A stretch of DNA of 64,000 nt from Mastigias papua (taxonomy: Eukaryota; Cnidaria; Scyphozoa; Rhizostomeae; Mastigiidae), in contig OZ025279.1 in NCBI GenBank assembly GCA_964019165.1, forward strand, positions 8,012,617 to 8,076,616, read 5' to 3'. This document shows positions 1 to 11,880 of this stretch, piece by piece (within the stretch, counting starts at the first letter, position 1; every line of letters begins with the position of its first letter). A program made the position numbers and the translations under genes. The notes below the pieces were generated by a model that saw nothing but the letters and a program-made list of their open reading frames with translations, made no database searches and had not been told where the DNA came from.

Positions 1-1426
1 GGAGTTATCTGTGTAAGTTCATCCTTTCCGAGTGAACAGGCTAATGCGCATGCCCAGAAAACGTCACTTATAGCCGGATGGGTCTCATGCTCTACAGTTA
101 TGTCCAGTTGCTTGATTGCCAACATGGCAGCCTTGAAGGCCTTTCTCGAGTGTCCTTTATTGTCGAGATATCTTGCTATCGAGAATAAGTGAACACTGCC
201 AAGTCTGTTTGCCGATTCACTCACTATTTGGCATGCCAATTCAAACGGCTCTGGTTCTCCTTCGCAGAGTGTAAGTGCGTAGAGGGCGCATGATGGTGGG
301 TCTCTGATAGCACTTTCAATTACTATGCTTCTTAATGTAGAAAAGTAATTGCTTTCTTCGTCATCTCTATCCAGCTTCAACCTGAACAAAACCGGCTGTG
401 ACATCAGCATTGCTGACACATCTTTGCTCACCTCTTCGGGAGTAAACAGCTGTGTCCACTGAGCAAGCAGATTCATAACAGAGGACCTCCCGATGGTAAC
501 TGTCGTTGAAATGAGCCACCGTATCATATCTTGCCGGTCCCAAGAAGATGAATGCAAAGTTAATTGAACAGCCTTTGTACCTAGCACTACTGAAGCGTTT
601 AATAATTTCATTTCAAATTCCTTGCTAACTGAAGCCTGACAGTCAGTCACAAGTGAGCTGGCTAACTTTGCCAGTCGGTAAATCTGCTCTGGGTTCTTTA
701 TATGCTTTGCAATTGCGCTGACTACAGAATCAACATGAGATGGTTGACTGCTACAGGCTTTAAGTAATGCGGCTGCAAGTTCACTTTGTTGCAGCTGCAG
801 GTGTCCGATTATGTGGCAAATTGGCTCGTCCTCCTCGTATATTGGTAGATCAGACCGTATCACTGGCTCTAATGGTAGCAGGGGTAAGCTAAACGCGTAC
901 GCTAACTCACAGTCTAAAGGTAAAACTTTGCTGACAAGGAATCTTATAAAACTATGGCTTGGTGAAATTCCAAGACTCAGTGCCCTTTTAGTGCACAAAT
1001 ATTCACAGAAATTGAAAAGTACAGGCTTTAAATAACTGGTTGAAAAATCCAGCTCTTCTAATTGGGCGATTAACTGCTCTTCTCTGTGGCAGAGGCGCAA
1101 CTGCTCATATTTGTTTGGCGGTAGAAATTTCACCTGACTTAATCCGACAAAGGAGACGTACACTGCAAGTGGCAAGAACTTTTCAAATTGCCCCTGGAGT
1201 TCAGCCTCATTTCGGAGAATATCAAAGAAGATACTGATTGGATCTAGGCTGTGCCCAAGCCAGTCAGCATTCGAACAAGAAAGTTCATCATTTCCGAATC
1301 CGAAGGGAACTTTTGCCTGACTCATTCTTAACTTTTCTGCAACTCTTTGGGCTATCTGCAAGGCTTGGTCTTTATGGCCATGGCATGCAAGAGCATCGAC
1401 AAACGCGGCGGCACAAATGAAATTAC
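1..1426 (-). CDS. ZSWIM4/5/6: ZSWIM4/5/6 exon 4 (large C-terminal exon, partial)
   Basis: This long exon begins after a TTTTGCAG acceptor and stays open without a stop through the left edge of the window, about 475 codons. It contains the family's conserved DWLGHSLDPIS, HREEQLIAQLEELDF, LFTPEEV, PPSCALYALTLCE and FWACALACSLGKDELTQIT segments in the right order. The short plus-strand open frames between 811 and 1420 are antisense shadows of it. Confidence 0.93.
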
Positions 1427-4400
1427 CTGCAAAAGGAGATAGTACAATATGATCAACATTCTGATCATTTGCGTAGATCTACTTCACAGTACTGGCAATG
1501 TATCCGTATACTTCTTAACCAATGAATGTTATTCACACATATTTACATAACATTTTTCATAAGAAACCTGCTTATAACAGACCCAGTGTTGGACACCCAC
1601 CAATTTCAAAAACTTGTAGAACTACAAGGAAAGAGTTCAGAGACTTAAGAACTTTCTGTGTCATCTTTCAGTTTCGGAAACCCCCTTTTTCCTCCATGGA
1701 TTCAACAAGGTTCCGCTATAGTATGTTTAGTGTGCTAAGCCTTATGGCCACTACAAAAGACAATGTTTTCCGCTTTGCTTTCGTTATCACTGCAATTTTT
1801 TTCATTGAATTTAGAATCTTTTATGAATCTTTGGAACTAAAACGTGGCCAAGAATTAAGAAACTTTACTACAAGGCTTTGAGCTAGGTTTCTTATAAAAA
1901 AACACGTGCAACTTGTAATTAAAGACAGTTCTTTCCTGCTACATCTCACATTCCCATTCATTAACAGTATTTAGGCAAAATCCCAAAAATGGCGTTTTAG
2001 AAGAGACGTTAAAAAGAAAGGGCGATGCGGTTGAATAAGCTGAGAACCATAGGCCTAGGTTTTTTCAACACAGTCCCAAAGCTGTAAATGCAAATCTGCG
2101 ACTCAACTCAGTAAGATTCCACAATGTGTAAAATAGTATGCATACAATCTGACGTTCACCTAAACTGTCCAAATAAATTTTTAAGCAAGTCGTTGAGTTC
2201 AGAGAGTAGGGCATTTGAAATGCTAAATGAGGTAAAAATGCGAACTGCTTTGCACTCTATATTATATGCAAATCCATTTACGTTAGGTTCGTCTAAATAG
2301 ACGCCGAAAGAAGATAACAACGACCGACATCACGCTAAGGAAAAGAAGACGTTTTTACCGCATGTCCCCTACAAATTGACACCATAATAACATAATGCTA
2401 CCGAACACGCAGGGATCCGCTAAACAGCCGCTTCTTTGTATGTCAATGCCGACAAAAAGCACCTGATCGATAATCTATTGTACACAAACGAGGTTGAATT
2501 TATATCCCCAATCTCATTGGGTGCCGTTAATTTTGCATGAGAATGTAAATAAAATATTGCCCCGGCACCGTATGCTAGAACTGGGCCTGATTCATCGAAA
2601 TATCGAAGAGGATAAACAAGCACTGTATGATAAAAAAGCCCTGTAAAGTTAATCTCAATTGTTTGGACTGCCTAACTGCGTAATGTTCATGTGTGAAAAC
2701 AAAGGTATTGATCGATAGCGTATTGAGATTAGTATAGTTTGCTTCCTAAAAGAATGGTTCAGTTTCAGAGGCTGGTTCATTTTCATAACTTGAGGCCTGC
2801 GTAGTACTTACTCCCAGGTAATGTCTGACTAGGCTAGTCACAAATTAGATTAGGACGATTGTGGCATAAGAAAGGTGTTTTCTATCATTAGGACTCTTGA
2901 CATTCTATCTCATTAGAAAGGCACCAGTTGCAGCAGCTTTCAAAATACAACTGACTATTAATATGTGAGAACGATTTTTGTTCACGTTTTGAGGCTTAAT
3001 GGACGATATACACGTTTTTATAAGATACCTGGCTCAAGGCCCAGCATCAAAAGTTTCTTAATTTTTGACCACAGTTTAGTTTTAAAAGTTTCTTAAGTCA
3101 ATGAAAAATTGCAGTGATAACGAAAGCAAAACGGAAACATTTTCTTGTAGTGCCCATAAGGCTTTGCACACAAAGCATACTCTTGTGGAAGCTTGTTAAA
3201 TTCGTGGAGGAAAAGAGGGGTCCCTGATGCTAAATAAGATGGCATAAAAAGGTTATAAAGTTTCCTAACCCTTTCCTTGTAGTTCTTAAATTTCTTAACT
3301 TTTAGTGTGTGTAGTACTAGACTCCTTATAAACCCGTTTCTTATAAAAAAACGTGCAGCATTTCAAATTTTCCAACATACTCCACTGCATAAAGAAGGCC
3401 ATTTATAATAAGTCTCAATATAGAAACCAAAGATACCTTCGATATCATCAACAGTCCATGAAATTGCTTCCAAAGGCAACTTGAAGACATGTTCTATTCC
3501 AATTCGATCAACATTCCCGTCTTGATTTGTCGCCATACGTTTCTGTTCTTGACACCATTCCACTAATTGCTCCTTGATCTCAGACCTCTTTTCAGCAGTC
3601 AAGTTAGGATTGACAACAGCAACAACCCAAACGGACGATAAGTTATCCCAAAGTTTTCTCGTTTTTTCTGTGATTTTAACAACCTCTGTATGATTCTTAG
3701 GCCGTATCGAATCCAAATACGTTTCAGTGATCATCGATAGCAATCGAATGGCGTTGTTGTCTTTAGCAGTAAACAATTCTCGTACCTAGAACGAAATGGT
3801 TAAGATAGACAATCAGCGGCCGTTTAAGTGGTAGAAAATCTTTTGCAAAATAAGAGTGGAATGTGTTGTGCCCTACCAAGGAAAGCATGGTTTCTGCCCA
3901 TAGCTGAAACACTAAATTTTTAGGAGTAGCTATACAAATATATCGCTGATAAATTGATATGAATTTGGGATCCTATGCTACTCAATACATAGCAAATGAT
4001 ACTTTACACAACGACTGGAGATAGACTTGTAAGTATAATGATCAGGTTTACTGTCATACTAAGTCTTCAGTCTGCCGCAGGCGATGTTCAATTGCTTTGG
4101 TACCATACAATTGCTAAACTGAGCATCATTGAGCCAGTGTCCTAAACCTACAAATACTGCCGTCACTGATGCTATCATATGGCATACAGTACAAAACCCA
4201 AGTATCCGCTTACCTTTGCAAATAAGGAGCTAATGTTTTTTCCAGTGTTATTCGGTTCCAGTCCAGCTTTTACTTCAGATCTTAGCAAATCATCATCAAA
4301 ATACCAAAGAGAATCTACACCTGCACACGCCCCGGCAGTTGGATCTGGAACTCCAACTGTAAGGTTTATTTCACTGTCAGGCCGTTTAAAATCGTCTATT

Positions 4401-7400
4401 AGGTTTTGAACTGATGGTAGTAAGTCGTGGTGTTTAGTGATAACATGAAGTAAAAGGCTCTGTAGCTGACTAGTCTTGAGCTGTAGGACAGTCTCTGAAA
4501 TGGGCAAACGTATCCTTACTTTATCAGCAAACCTTATTCGATAAACGGCCAAAGCAACTGCATGCGGGCACCACAGAATCGTCTTGTTATTGCAGGAACA
4601 GGCTATTGATGTTATTCTACAACGGTCAAACCTAATTGATGATTTATAATGGCAGACTTTCCTCTGTAGACAGATTCCATGGACCTCCTTCACAGTGCCA
4701 CTCAAGTGGAACCCTAGAACCGAACAAGATAGTTCAATTTTCTGGAAATAATAAAAGGATCCTTGAAAGTCAATCCCTTTTCTACAAAGACTACTTACGC
4801 TGTGCTACAAAGCTATTATGAAAATAACTGTCTTAAACTGCAAGTAGGACACAGAAAACCTCAGTCAGCAAAGTACCACATCCATACACAGGAATTTATA
4901 AAAATATGTCAAAACCTCGATCGATCCATACTGCATATTTCTTTTTTAATAAGAAACCAATTTATAAGCAACTTAGTACAAAACACACAAAAATTTAAGA
5001 TACTTTTAGAACTACAAAGAAAGAGTTAAGAACCTTCAGAAATGTCTGTGCTATTTCAAAGTTTGGGGTTTGGGAAACGTATTTCCTACACGGATGTAAC
5101 AAGTTTCAACTAAAGAACATTGTTTGAGAAAGATATGAGAAGATACTTTGGTTGAGAGAAAGATATGAGCATTTTATGACAAATGGTACAATGGAACCAT
5201 TACCTTGTTCAATGTAAAACTGAATCAATACCGTATCCTTTTCGAGGACCAAAGTGAAGATGATATAAAGTTTACCGAAATTTACGATGTGGACATGAAG
5301 TTGATTTAGATTTAGAACCGCACTAACTTCTTTAGTTTGCTATCATACTAATAATTTGCTATAACCACGTGTTTTGTATCATTTTCAATGCAATCTTTTT
5401 TCACTAAATTAAGAAACTTTCAAGAAACATTCAGAACTAAAATGTGACCAAAAATTAAGAAAATTTAAGTACTAGGCCTTGAGCTAGGCTTCTTATAAGA
5501 TAAAAAACGTGTAGCTAAGAGGTCTATTGAAATTTCTCACAGGCATAACAGAAATGGCGTATCTTTATGCTGAAAAGGGCGTTCCCTATTGGTCTGAGAA
5601 CTTTTCCCACTCCCTTAATTGTTTCTGCTCCCACCCCACATCATGATGGCTGGCTGGCCGCCGAAGGGCGTTCCCCTATTAGTCTGAGAAATTGTCCCAC
5701 ACCCCAAACATTTTCTGCTTCCCACCCCACATTATGACCGCTGCCCACCGCTGGCTTGAAGAGAAAGACAATCCTGGAACAAAGAGCAAAATAACGATAT
5801 GCCAGTTTTGAAAAGTGAAAGCACTGTACGCTGCGTATCGGCAGGGCCCAGAACACAGAAAAGCGCCTTCGTTGCTACTACTAGGTGTGAGCACGCAAGT
5901 GAATAAAGCTTTGTTGCCTTCAAATACAACTGTCACTGTTAACACTTGTGCATCTAAGTGACCTGATACATTGGACTAGACGACTAATAAAAATGCCCGC
6001 CCCCTGATAATTTACAGTTACTATAAATAACAAAACCGGGCGCATTCTTGCACGTGTCGCTTCCGCTTAACATATTTCAAATTACTCTTCACTGCCAGTA
6101 ACCCACTGAGTAAGAAACTGCGGGTATCTGCGGGTATCTGCGGGCAAGTGCGGCCTATTGGAGATAATTCTCTACTTGTATGAAACAAAATACTTTCCAA
6201 TCACCCCCACCATAAACTACATGTCACACACTGCTTGCATGTATGATATGTAACCCTTTGACTTCAAGGTTCTCACAACTTTCGGTGAAAAACGAGATGG
6301 CTTACCACAATGATTTGCACCCTAGTTTATGCACAATATTTTACAGGACATAGAGCTACCTTTAATAAAACACGGGGAATGAATAAGCTGCCGTGCCCAG
6401 AAAGAATTTAGTTCTTAATTTTCCCCGGGATCCCATGTTGTCAGCAAATAGGAATCCGTATGGAGTGTCTGGTACCCTATGAGTTTCCCATGGGGTGTAA
6501 ACCAAAAGCGAATAGACATTAGACATTGTGGCCGAGGTCTCCTCCTATGAAGATTTGCATTAAATTTGGTTGGGATAATTTGAACAATTCCTCGCGTCAC
6601 CACAGCATTGTTCGTCTGGTTGTGGCGGGTTACAGCAACCTGTGTAGTCTCATCATATAATGGCGCCAGTCTTCGGGGGAGGGCTGGTCACCAGTGCTTA
6701 ACAGCGACGCAAAACACAGTAGGAACTTGACACGGATTCGCCCAAAGGCGAAGTTAATAAGTAGTTTAATCGAATATTATTTAGTCTTGCGAATAGGCCT
6801 ATTGAAGGGGTAAATTTCTAAGCTGCGTAATCAAGTGAGTCATATCCTACGCGACTCATTCCTTGCCTTCTCTTACCACCCGCCGTATTTGCTTTCGTAG
6901 ATACTGCTGTCTCCAACTTTGAAAAGAGTTATCGATAATCATTTTAACGAATAATTGTCTTTGTCTATGAAACAGAAGGCTTTCTTAGGCCTTGCGGTTG
7001 ATTTGAATAATGGCTTGCACCGTGCCAATATCTAGAAACTTGAATAACATGTCGGCTGCAAACATTGCCAACTTATCGATCATGTAACCCTCGATATATT
7101 AGATGGGAGACATTGTGACAGAATAGAGGTGAATGCCTATTCTGTCAAGATGGTGCCTCCTTGTCCTGATTCAATTGCCATGGGCAAATACAATCGTAAA
7201 AAATTTATATTACGACGGCCAACGTTCTGGGAGGAGCCGTGTTTTATGCAGCCAGTAATACGTTTATTGGATTAAGGTATAGTATTTTCCCGACATATTA
7301 TATGAAATAATTGCAATCTGGATCAAAAGAAGCAGTATTTAATTGACAAAGTCCAATCAATTCCAATCAATCCAATTTGGCATTGCGCACTTCCAAAGGC

Positions 7401-9335
7401 ATTGCTGATGAATCTAGCAGATGGTTTACTTTAAAGATATGCAAAACTGGATGCCTTTTAACTAACTTGGACAAAAAATCTTTAGCTGCTTCTAGCCAAT
7501 GGCGATAAAAGTCGTCTAGCGGTTTTGCTTGTATGAAAGATACACCGCTATTGCTTAAACAGTCATTTGGCGCCTGCAATATTTAGCTGCTGTTGCCATA
7601 TCCCTGTTAATACACGTGCTCTCACTTCAAATAATTATGAAACCAAAGGATGTGGAAAGGTCTGAATAAACTAAGAAAGGCCACAAGAAGACAATTTCGG
7701 CCCCTCCCCTTTGCAATATTCCTTTCCCTCAAAGTTCACAATGGGGTTGGCTATTTGGTGAACACAACATGGGGGTCAACTGTTTAAGAATACAGGAGTG
7801 TGCTGTTCTTGTATCTTTGTTTACCAAGTGTCTTACTTCATTATTCTCTATGTACGTAGTTGCTTCCTTCATGCCAGTGCATCAATTGTCCTACTTATCA
7901 CTGGTCGCTGGAGACAGACCCTTAATCTGAGCCAGAAATTGGCTAATGGCGCAGAAAATGTCCCAAACTATATCATACATGGCACAGAACACATATCTAA
8001 AGATTGACCTGCCACTGTTCTGCAACAAAAAGTAGACCTCAAAGTATGCTCTTTTTGCGAGGGAGGAAAGCCAAACACATAGGTACCTGTGAAAACCGCA
8101 GAAGAAGACCTTACAGAACTGGCAGGGATCAATCAAAGTTGAAATTCACCTATGAATGTCAACTATATGAACAATATTCCCATGTTTACAACGATTAGTA
8201 CAGTTGCCGTCGGTCACTAGGAAACCAACTACCGTTGCTTTGTGTCAAGATGATTTGTTATAGTACAAATACATTCTGCCTTCCCAAAAAAAACTAGCTT
8301 ATTCTACTGTATACAACCGATGAAAGCAATCAAATCAAATAATCCGGTTATTTCTAAACGGACATTAGAAACAACAAGACTTCCTTGTAACTATAACGTC
8401 ACTTTTCCACGTACCAAAACAAAGCACTTCTTTGTTTAACAGCATTTCCTCTAGCAACAAGCATCCTCACGCCATTCTGCACTTATAAACAAACTACTCT
8501 TTCCACAACAGACACATATGCCCTACAATGTTTGCTGCACTTTTCGCATGATGGAAGCGTACACGTCTTCAGCTTACGAGAAGACCTTCAAAGTACGAAA
8601 GACTACGTATGGTACGCCGCAAAGTAGCTATTCAAGCGGCACGAGATAACGGGACGGATATATTCAGCACACACTGAGTAACCTCTTATGCCTGAATTAT
8701 CTTTACAATAATGTAAACGATATATATTTCTATGCAACCTTTAAAATTTCAAAACGTAGCATTTTTGTGTTGCTATACACTTCCAATCAAAAATCAAACA
8801 TAACGACATATGCAAATGAAAATAAAATTGCAAAAAGTGTTCATATAGATAGGGTATGCCTGAATGTTTACTATAACGTGAAAGTAAAGAACACAAAAAT
8901 ACGTCCCGATGTAAGCAATTCGCAGAAAACCAAAAATAATTGCATTGTACGGAAAATAGGGCTTAAAATTCCCTTACCTATTTGAAGAACATCGCTCACA
9001 CTTTCATTTTCGACTAACTTGATACCCAGCTGGAATGGCTGTTTATTAGCTGCATTAACAGAACTATAACAGTTTGTTGACGAATATAACGCGATATCCT
9101 TTTCGCTTTGGGGAAATGCCCAATATACTATTCTTTCTTGTATGGGTTCGGGTATATTTTGTAGAGAAGTATCCACATGCTCATAAGGGAATGTCTCTGC
9201 TACGAATTTCGCACAGATATCTGTCAACTTTCTGATCTTTCCTGAGTAAATGCTTTTTCTCCGTTTTGCAGCTCGAAACTCTGCATCTGCCTTCGTGTTT
9301 ACATTGAAGTACTGGCGCTTCCGTCTGCCAGACAT
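1..9335 (-). CDS. ZSWIM4/5/6: ZSWIM4/5/6-type SWIM zinc-finger protein, 3' end cut by window edge
   Basis: This is a spliced gene with exons 9335-8978, 4713-4214, 3785-3437 and 1426-1 (continuing left of the window). All junctions are GT-AG and the phases agree (1, 0, 1), giving about 877 visible residues. The N-terminal part holds the family's conserved ICAKFVAE and IPEPIQERIVYWAFP stretches, then a SWIM zinc finger with C158-x-C160-x7-C168-x-H170. A long helical C-terminal region follows, including ARYLDNKGHSRKAFKAAML and FWACALACSLGKDEL, which match vertebrate ZSWIM5/6 closely. Vertebrate relatives have about 1000-1200 residues, so roughly the last 100 or more are missing. The related ZSWIM8 is a substrate receptor of a cullin-RING ubiquitin ligase, and the N-terminal segment resembles its elongin-binding region. 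A similar role here is inference. I cannot say which vertebrate paralogue is closest. Confidence 0.93.
1551..1909 (+). repeat. MITE-like repeat, family 1, copy A
   Basis: The ends read TCATAAGAAAC on the left and GTTTCTTATAAAAAAACACG on the right, forming imperfect terminal inverted repeats. The inside is shared with the inverted copy at 3010-3355 (for example the run CTTTCGTTATCACTGCAATT) and with the copy at 4942-5512 (GAGCTAGG near the right end). It has no coding capacity. The open frame 1522-1881 is an artefact of this repeat. Confidence 0.65.
3010..3355 (-). repeat. MITE-like repeat, family 1, copy C (inverted)
   Basis: The copy is bounded by CACGTTTTTATAAGA and TCTTATAAAAAAACGTG, near-perfect terminal inverted repeats. 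Its interior is the reverse complement of copy A. It lies in the same intron as copy A, so RNA pairing between the two is possible. Confidence 0.7.
3437..3785 (-). CDS. ZSWIM4/5/6: ZSWIM4/5/6 exon 3
   Basis: The exon starts after TTCTAG with VRELFTAKDNNAIRLL, matching the family segment that follows LLFAK. I place the donor at GAAG|GTATCT because the phase (1) fits the next exon and gives DIEGNFICAAAFVDAL, which aligns with the vertebrate HVPTACARVDAL region. The frame stays open to 3363, but the extra residues match nothing in the family. A later GTATGT donor is in the wrong phase. Confidence 0.85.
4214..4713 (-). CDS. ZSWIM4/5/6: ZSWIM4/5/6 exon 2 (SWIM domain)
   Basis: The exon starts after a TTCTAG acceptor with two bases that complete a glycine codon, then FHLSGTV. 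It carries the complete SWIM zinc finger (CSC-x7-CPH) and the conserved LPISETVLQL and PDPTAGA segments, and ends at LFAK before a GTAAGC donor in phase 0. The open frame seems to begin at a later ATG, but the family match shows the exon starts before it. Confidence 0.94.
4942..5512 (+). repeat. MITE-like repeat, family 1, copy B
   Basis: Same orientation as copy A. It shares the left end TAATAAGAAAC, the internal GAACTACAAAGAAAGAGTTA stretch and the right end GCCTTGAGCTAGGCTTCTTA. It is longer than copy A because of extra interior sequence. It lies in intron 1 of the ZSWIM gene. Confidence 0.6.
5577..5745. repeat. 89-bp tandem duplication (two diverged units)
   Basis: Units starting at 5577 and 5666 both begin with GGGCGTTCCC. 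Both contain TCTGAGAA and a CCCACCCCACAT segment. They are clearly diverged, so the duplication is not recent. Confidence 0.7.
6119..6153. repeat. Short 10-bp tandem repeat
   Basis: The unit TGCGGGTATC occurs in tandem, followed by degenerate copies. Confidence 0.7.
8978..9335 (-). CDS. ZSWIM4/5/6: ZSWIM4/5/6 exon 1 (start codon exon)
   Basis: The exon opens at ATG 9335 (MSGRRKRQYF...) with a basic stretch (RRKRQ, AKRRKS) that could be a nuclear localisation signal. The family's conserved N-terminal block follows. It ends after VLQI plus one base at a GTAAGG donor (phase 1); the split codon becomes the G of VLQIGFHLSG, a run conserved in the family. Confidence 0.93.
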
Positions 9336-11070
9336 GTTGCTGCCTAATGTTCACTAGCTCCGGTGCGTCTCGTCTATTACGTCTCTCGTAACACAATCGC
9401 TTGTCTTCTATTATGACCGGGAGCTTCTTATCCGTAGCCGCTTTTGGTGTCAGCGCAAGTTACTACTGCAGATTGAGAGGCTACGAAGGAGAAAATAACG
9501 TTTGATCACTGTGGAAGTCCTGGGTACTAAATGTTCAATATCAGTACCTGTCACGATATCCAGCATTGCACACATCAAACCGTGCATTGTTCACACAAGT
9601 CTGTCAAAAATAGAGTGGCGGTTCTATTTACAAAACAAACGATCCGACACCTTTTGGTAAACGTTTCGAGGGCTTTTGAGGGACATGATACCGCTCAACA
9701 TCTGTAATAGGCGTGTGATGATGAAATGGCATCTTCAAAGTAAAAAAGCCTACACAACCGGCACTTTATTTCAGCACATTTTCTCTTACTGAGAAAAATG
9801 GTTTACTAGACATAATATACACCGCCTCTTAACGTTAGTATGTGCCTATTGGATGTCAAGAATACAGTCCGCAGATATCACTTCCATGCGAAGTAGTGGG
9901 AATCTTCTCAGTAGGGTCTGCTGGGGTCAGTGGCGTGCCGAAGGACTTTTGAGTGGGGGGTGTAGCGACAGAAAATTACCGACTGGTTTGAACAAGTCCA
10001 AGTGGCGAAGTGGGTGTTTTTTGGGAGGATAAAAGTAAATTTTCAGACAAATCTCTTTCATTAATGCCTCTTTCCAAAATTGAAATTTTGCTCAGGGACA
10101 GTGGCATGCTAGAGGGTAGGCTATTAGGGAGCACCTCTTGCCCGGGGGGCAGGATGGATATCACATCATGCCTTCTACTGAGTTAGAGATGTTATTTCCT
10201 AGATAGGACCTCTATCCATGAGCTTTGCCACCAAGGACCCCTTCTATATACTTGTGGGGTACGGCTGAACCAAAGGTCTGAGCGTATAGTTTCCTTGAAT
10301 GCAAAATGATAGCCATCAATGGAGGATTTAGGCATAATTCTTCTGTGCATTTGTTTTCTAACTGGCTAGCATAGTGCGGAAAGTTTTTGGCGAACGTTGG
10401 TTTGCAGATAACTGTTCGGGCTGATAATATGATTTGCAGGCAACAAGTTTCAATCTGCGGTAAGAGTGAATGAACTGTTTTTGGATTTCCAGGGTTCCTG
10501 GACAATGTAGAAGACGGTACAAACTTTTTTGTAAAAGTACCTAATTGTTCGCTGAGCCTCAGGATTCTTAATTCATTTTGATTTTGAGCCTATGAATATT
10601 CTTAAATTATTCTTAAAGTTCAGTGATTTTGAGCATTATTAATAATAATTTTTTTAAAACCTCATTTCATTCATCAACAATTTAAAAGTTACAACTATAG
10701 ATCTCACTTATTAACAGGCAATGTATACTTGGCATGTCTGCATAAAAAAATAGTACAATAATATTAAAGTAACATACAATAACAGAACGAATAAATACTC
10801 AAGAGAAAGACGAAAGAAGTAAGGTTGAAAAAAGAAGACGGAAAAACCAGACAAATTCAATTAAAAGTTTAATAGTTCGGGGTTTGTCCACACCTTATTT
10901 CTTCTGCAAAATACATAGTACGTGCAACTCACTGCAATGTTCATGATCTTTTTAATAATAAGAATAATATACTAAATGAAATCTTTATACAGAATGTACA
11001 TTTCAGTGTTATGTACATTGCTATTAATATGCATCCTGTCAAAATAAATGATTACAAACTTGTCAATAAA
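9336..11070. other. Intergenic, no recognisable gene
   Basis: This is the upstream flank of the ZSWIM gene, where its promoter should lie, but I see no clear TATA box or CpG island. The minus frame 10212-10505 is open for 97 codons but I cannot match it. A family-2 repeat scrap starts near 10565 (ATTTTGAGCCTATGAATATT). Confidence 0.5.
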
Positions 11071-11300
11071 ATTAAAAATGGCTTCCTAAATGTTAAAATG
11101 ATTCTTTATATGTTCTTTAAATATTAAGAAGCTATCAGTTTGAGGACTTTGGATAGGTAAGTCATTATAGATTTTAACACCCATCGACCGAAAGCTAGAC
11201 TTGGCAACTTGTAATTTGACTTTTGGAACTTCAAGCATAAACCCATTATTTTTTGTATTCTGCTCATGTGCTCTGACTGACTCTTATAGATTAACATAGT
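11071..11300 (-). pseudogene. LINE reverse-transcriptase ORF, C-terminal scrap
   Basis: Read on the minus strand, the frame ends SFRSMGVKIYNDLPIQ...FLIFKEHIKNHFNI and a stop. This has the layout of many LINE ORF2 C-termini: a W/Y-N-x-LP motif, then F-K-x-x-L/I-K near the stop. Only the tail is left, and AT-rich sequence like a 3' UTR follows below 11071. The LINE clade cannot be set from so little. Confidence 0.6.
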
Positions 11301-11309
11301 GTAATGACT

Positions 11310-11880
11310 CAAAGACCCTACAAGTGAAGCTTCACACGTGTTTTGTTTTCTAATGAAAAACTACACTAGGTACAAAATCTAAGCCTTGGTGAAGCTTGAG
11401 CCTTGCATTATATATAAATTTTACATGCTTTTTTTATACGAACATCCTTTATAAGAAACATCAGGCAGAGATTTGCGCAAAAGAGAAGAACAACATAAGA
11501 AAAAAGCAGGCTGAACTTCAACGAAACTTAAGAAATGTAATATCATAAACAATTGAAACATAACAAACCAACGGAAGAAAATAAAAATAAAACATTAAGA
11601 CGGTTTCTCCAACATAAACTGTTGCAGTAACTCACCCAAATTGACGTTGATATAGCTATGATTACTTTATTGAGCAATTGTTATGTCTGGACACTACTAT
11701 GCACTGGAAATTGCAATGCAGAAATAAGACACAAGATAAGAAAATCCTGAGGCTGAAATTATATGGAAAAATAAGAAACGCCAGGATCAAACTGGAGTGA
11801 AATGTTCTTATAAAAAAGCGTGTAAGCGATTTTGAGCCTCGGTATTCTTATAGACTATGTTCTTATGAAAAATGTATGTA
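11310..11880 (+). repeat. Family-2 repeat interrupted by a family-1-like MITE
   Basis: The segment near 11385 (AAGCCTTGGTGAAGCTTGAG) matches the family-2 copy at 13185-13420. The segment near 11826-11870 (TATTCTTATAGACTATGTTC) matches the end of the copy at 19706-19995. Between them, about 11434-11823 is bounded by TATAAGAAAC and TTCTTATAAAAAAG ends like family 1. This suggests a nested insertion. Confidence 0.45.

Larger units (their letters stand above)
1427..3436 (-). other. ZSWIM4/5/6 intron 3
   Basis: About 2.0 kb of intron. It holds two MITE-like copies in opposite orientation (1551-1909 and 3010-3355). I see no coding signal in the rest, and the small open frame at 2420-2623 matches nothing I know. 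Confidence 0.7.
4714..8977 (-). other. ZSWIM4/5/6 intron 1
   Basis: About 4.3 kb. It holds family-1 copy B, an 89-bp tandem duplication at 5577-5745 and a 10-bp tandem repeat at 6119-6153. Several short open frames (for example minus 7367-7579) match nothing I recognise. Confidence 0.7.

Noticed and set aside
811..1420. Three plus-strand open frames in a row
   Set aside because: Antisense to the long, family-matched minus-strand ZSWIM exon.
1522..1881. 119-codon open frame
   Set aside because: Coincides with a non-coding MITE-like copy present in inverted form at 3010-3355, where the frame is broken.
10212..10505. 97-codon minus-strand frame as a small gene
   Set aside because: No known domain, no splice context, and frames of this length are expected by chance in 64 kb.
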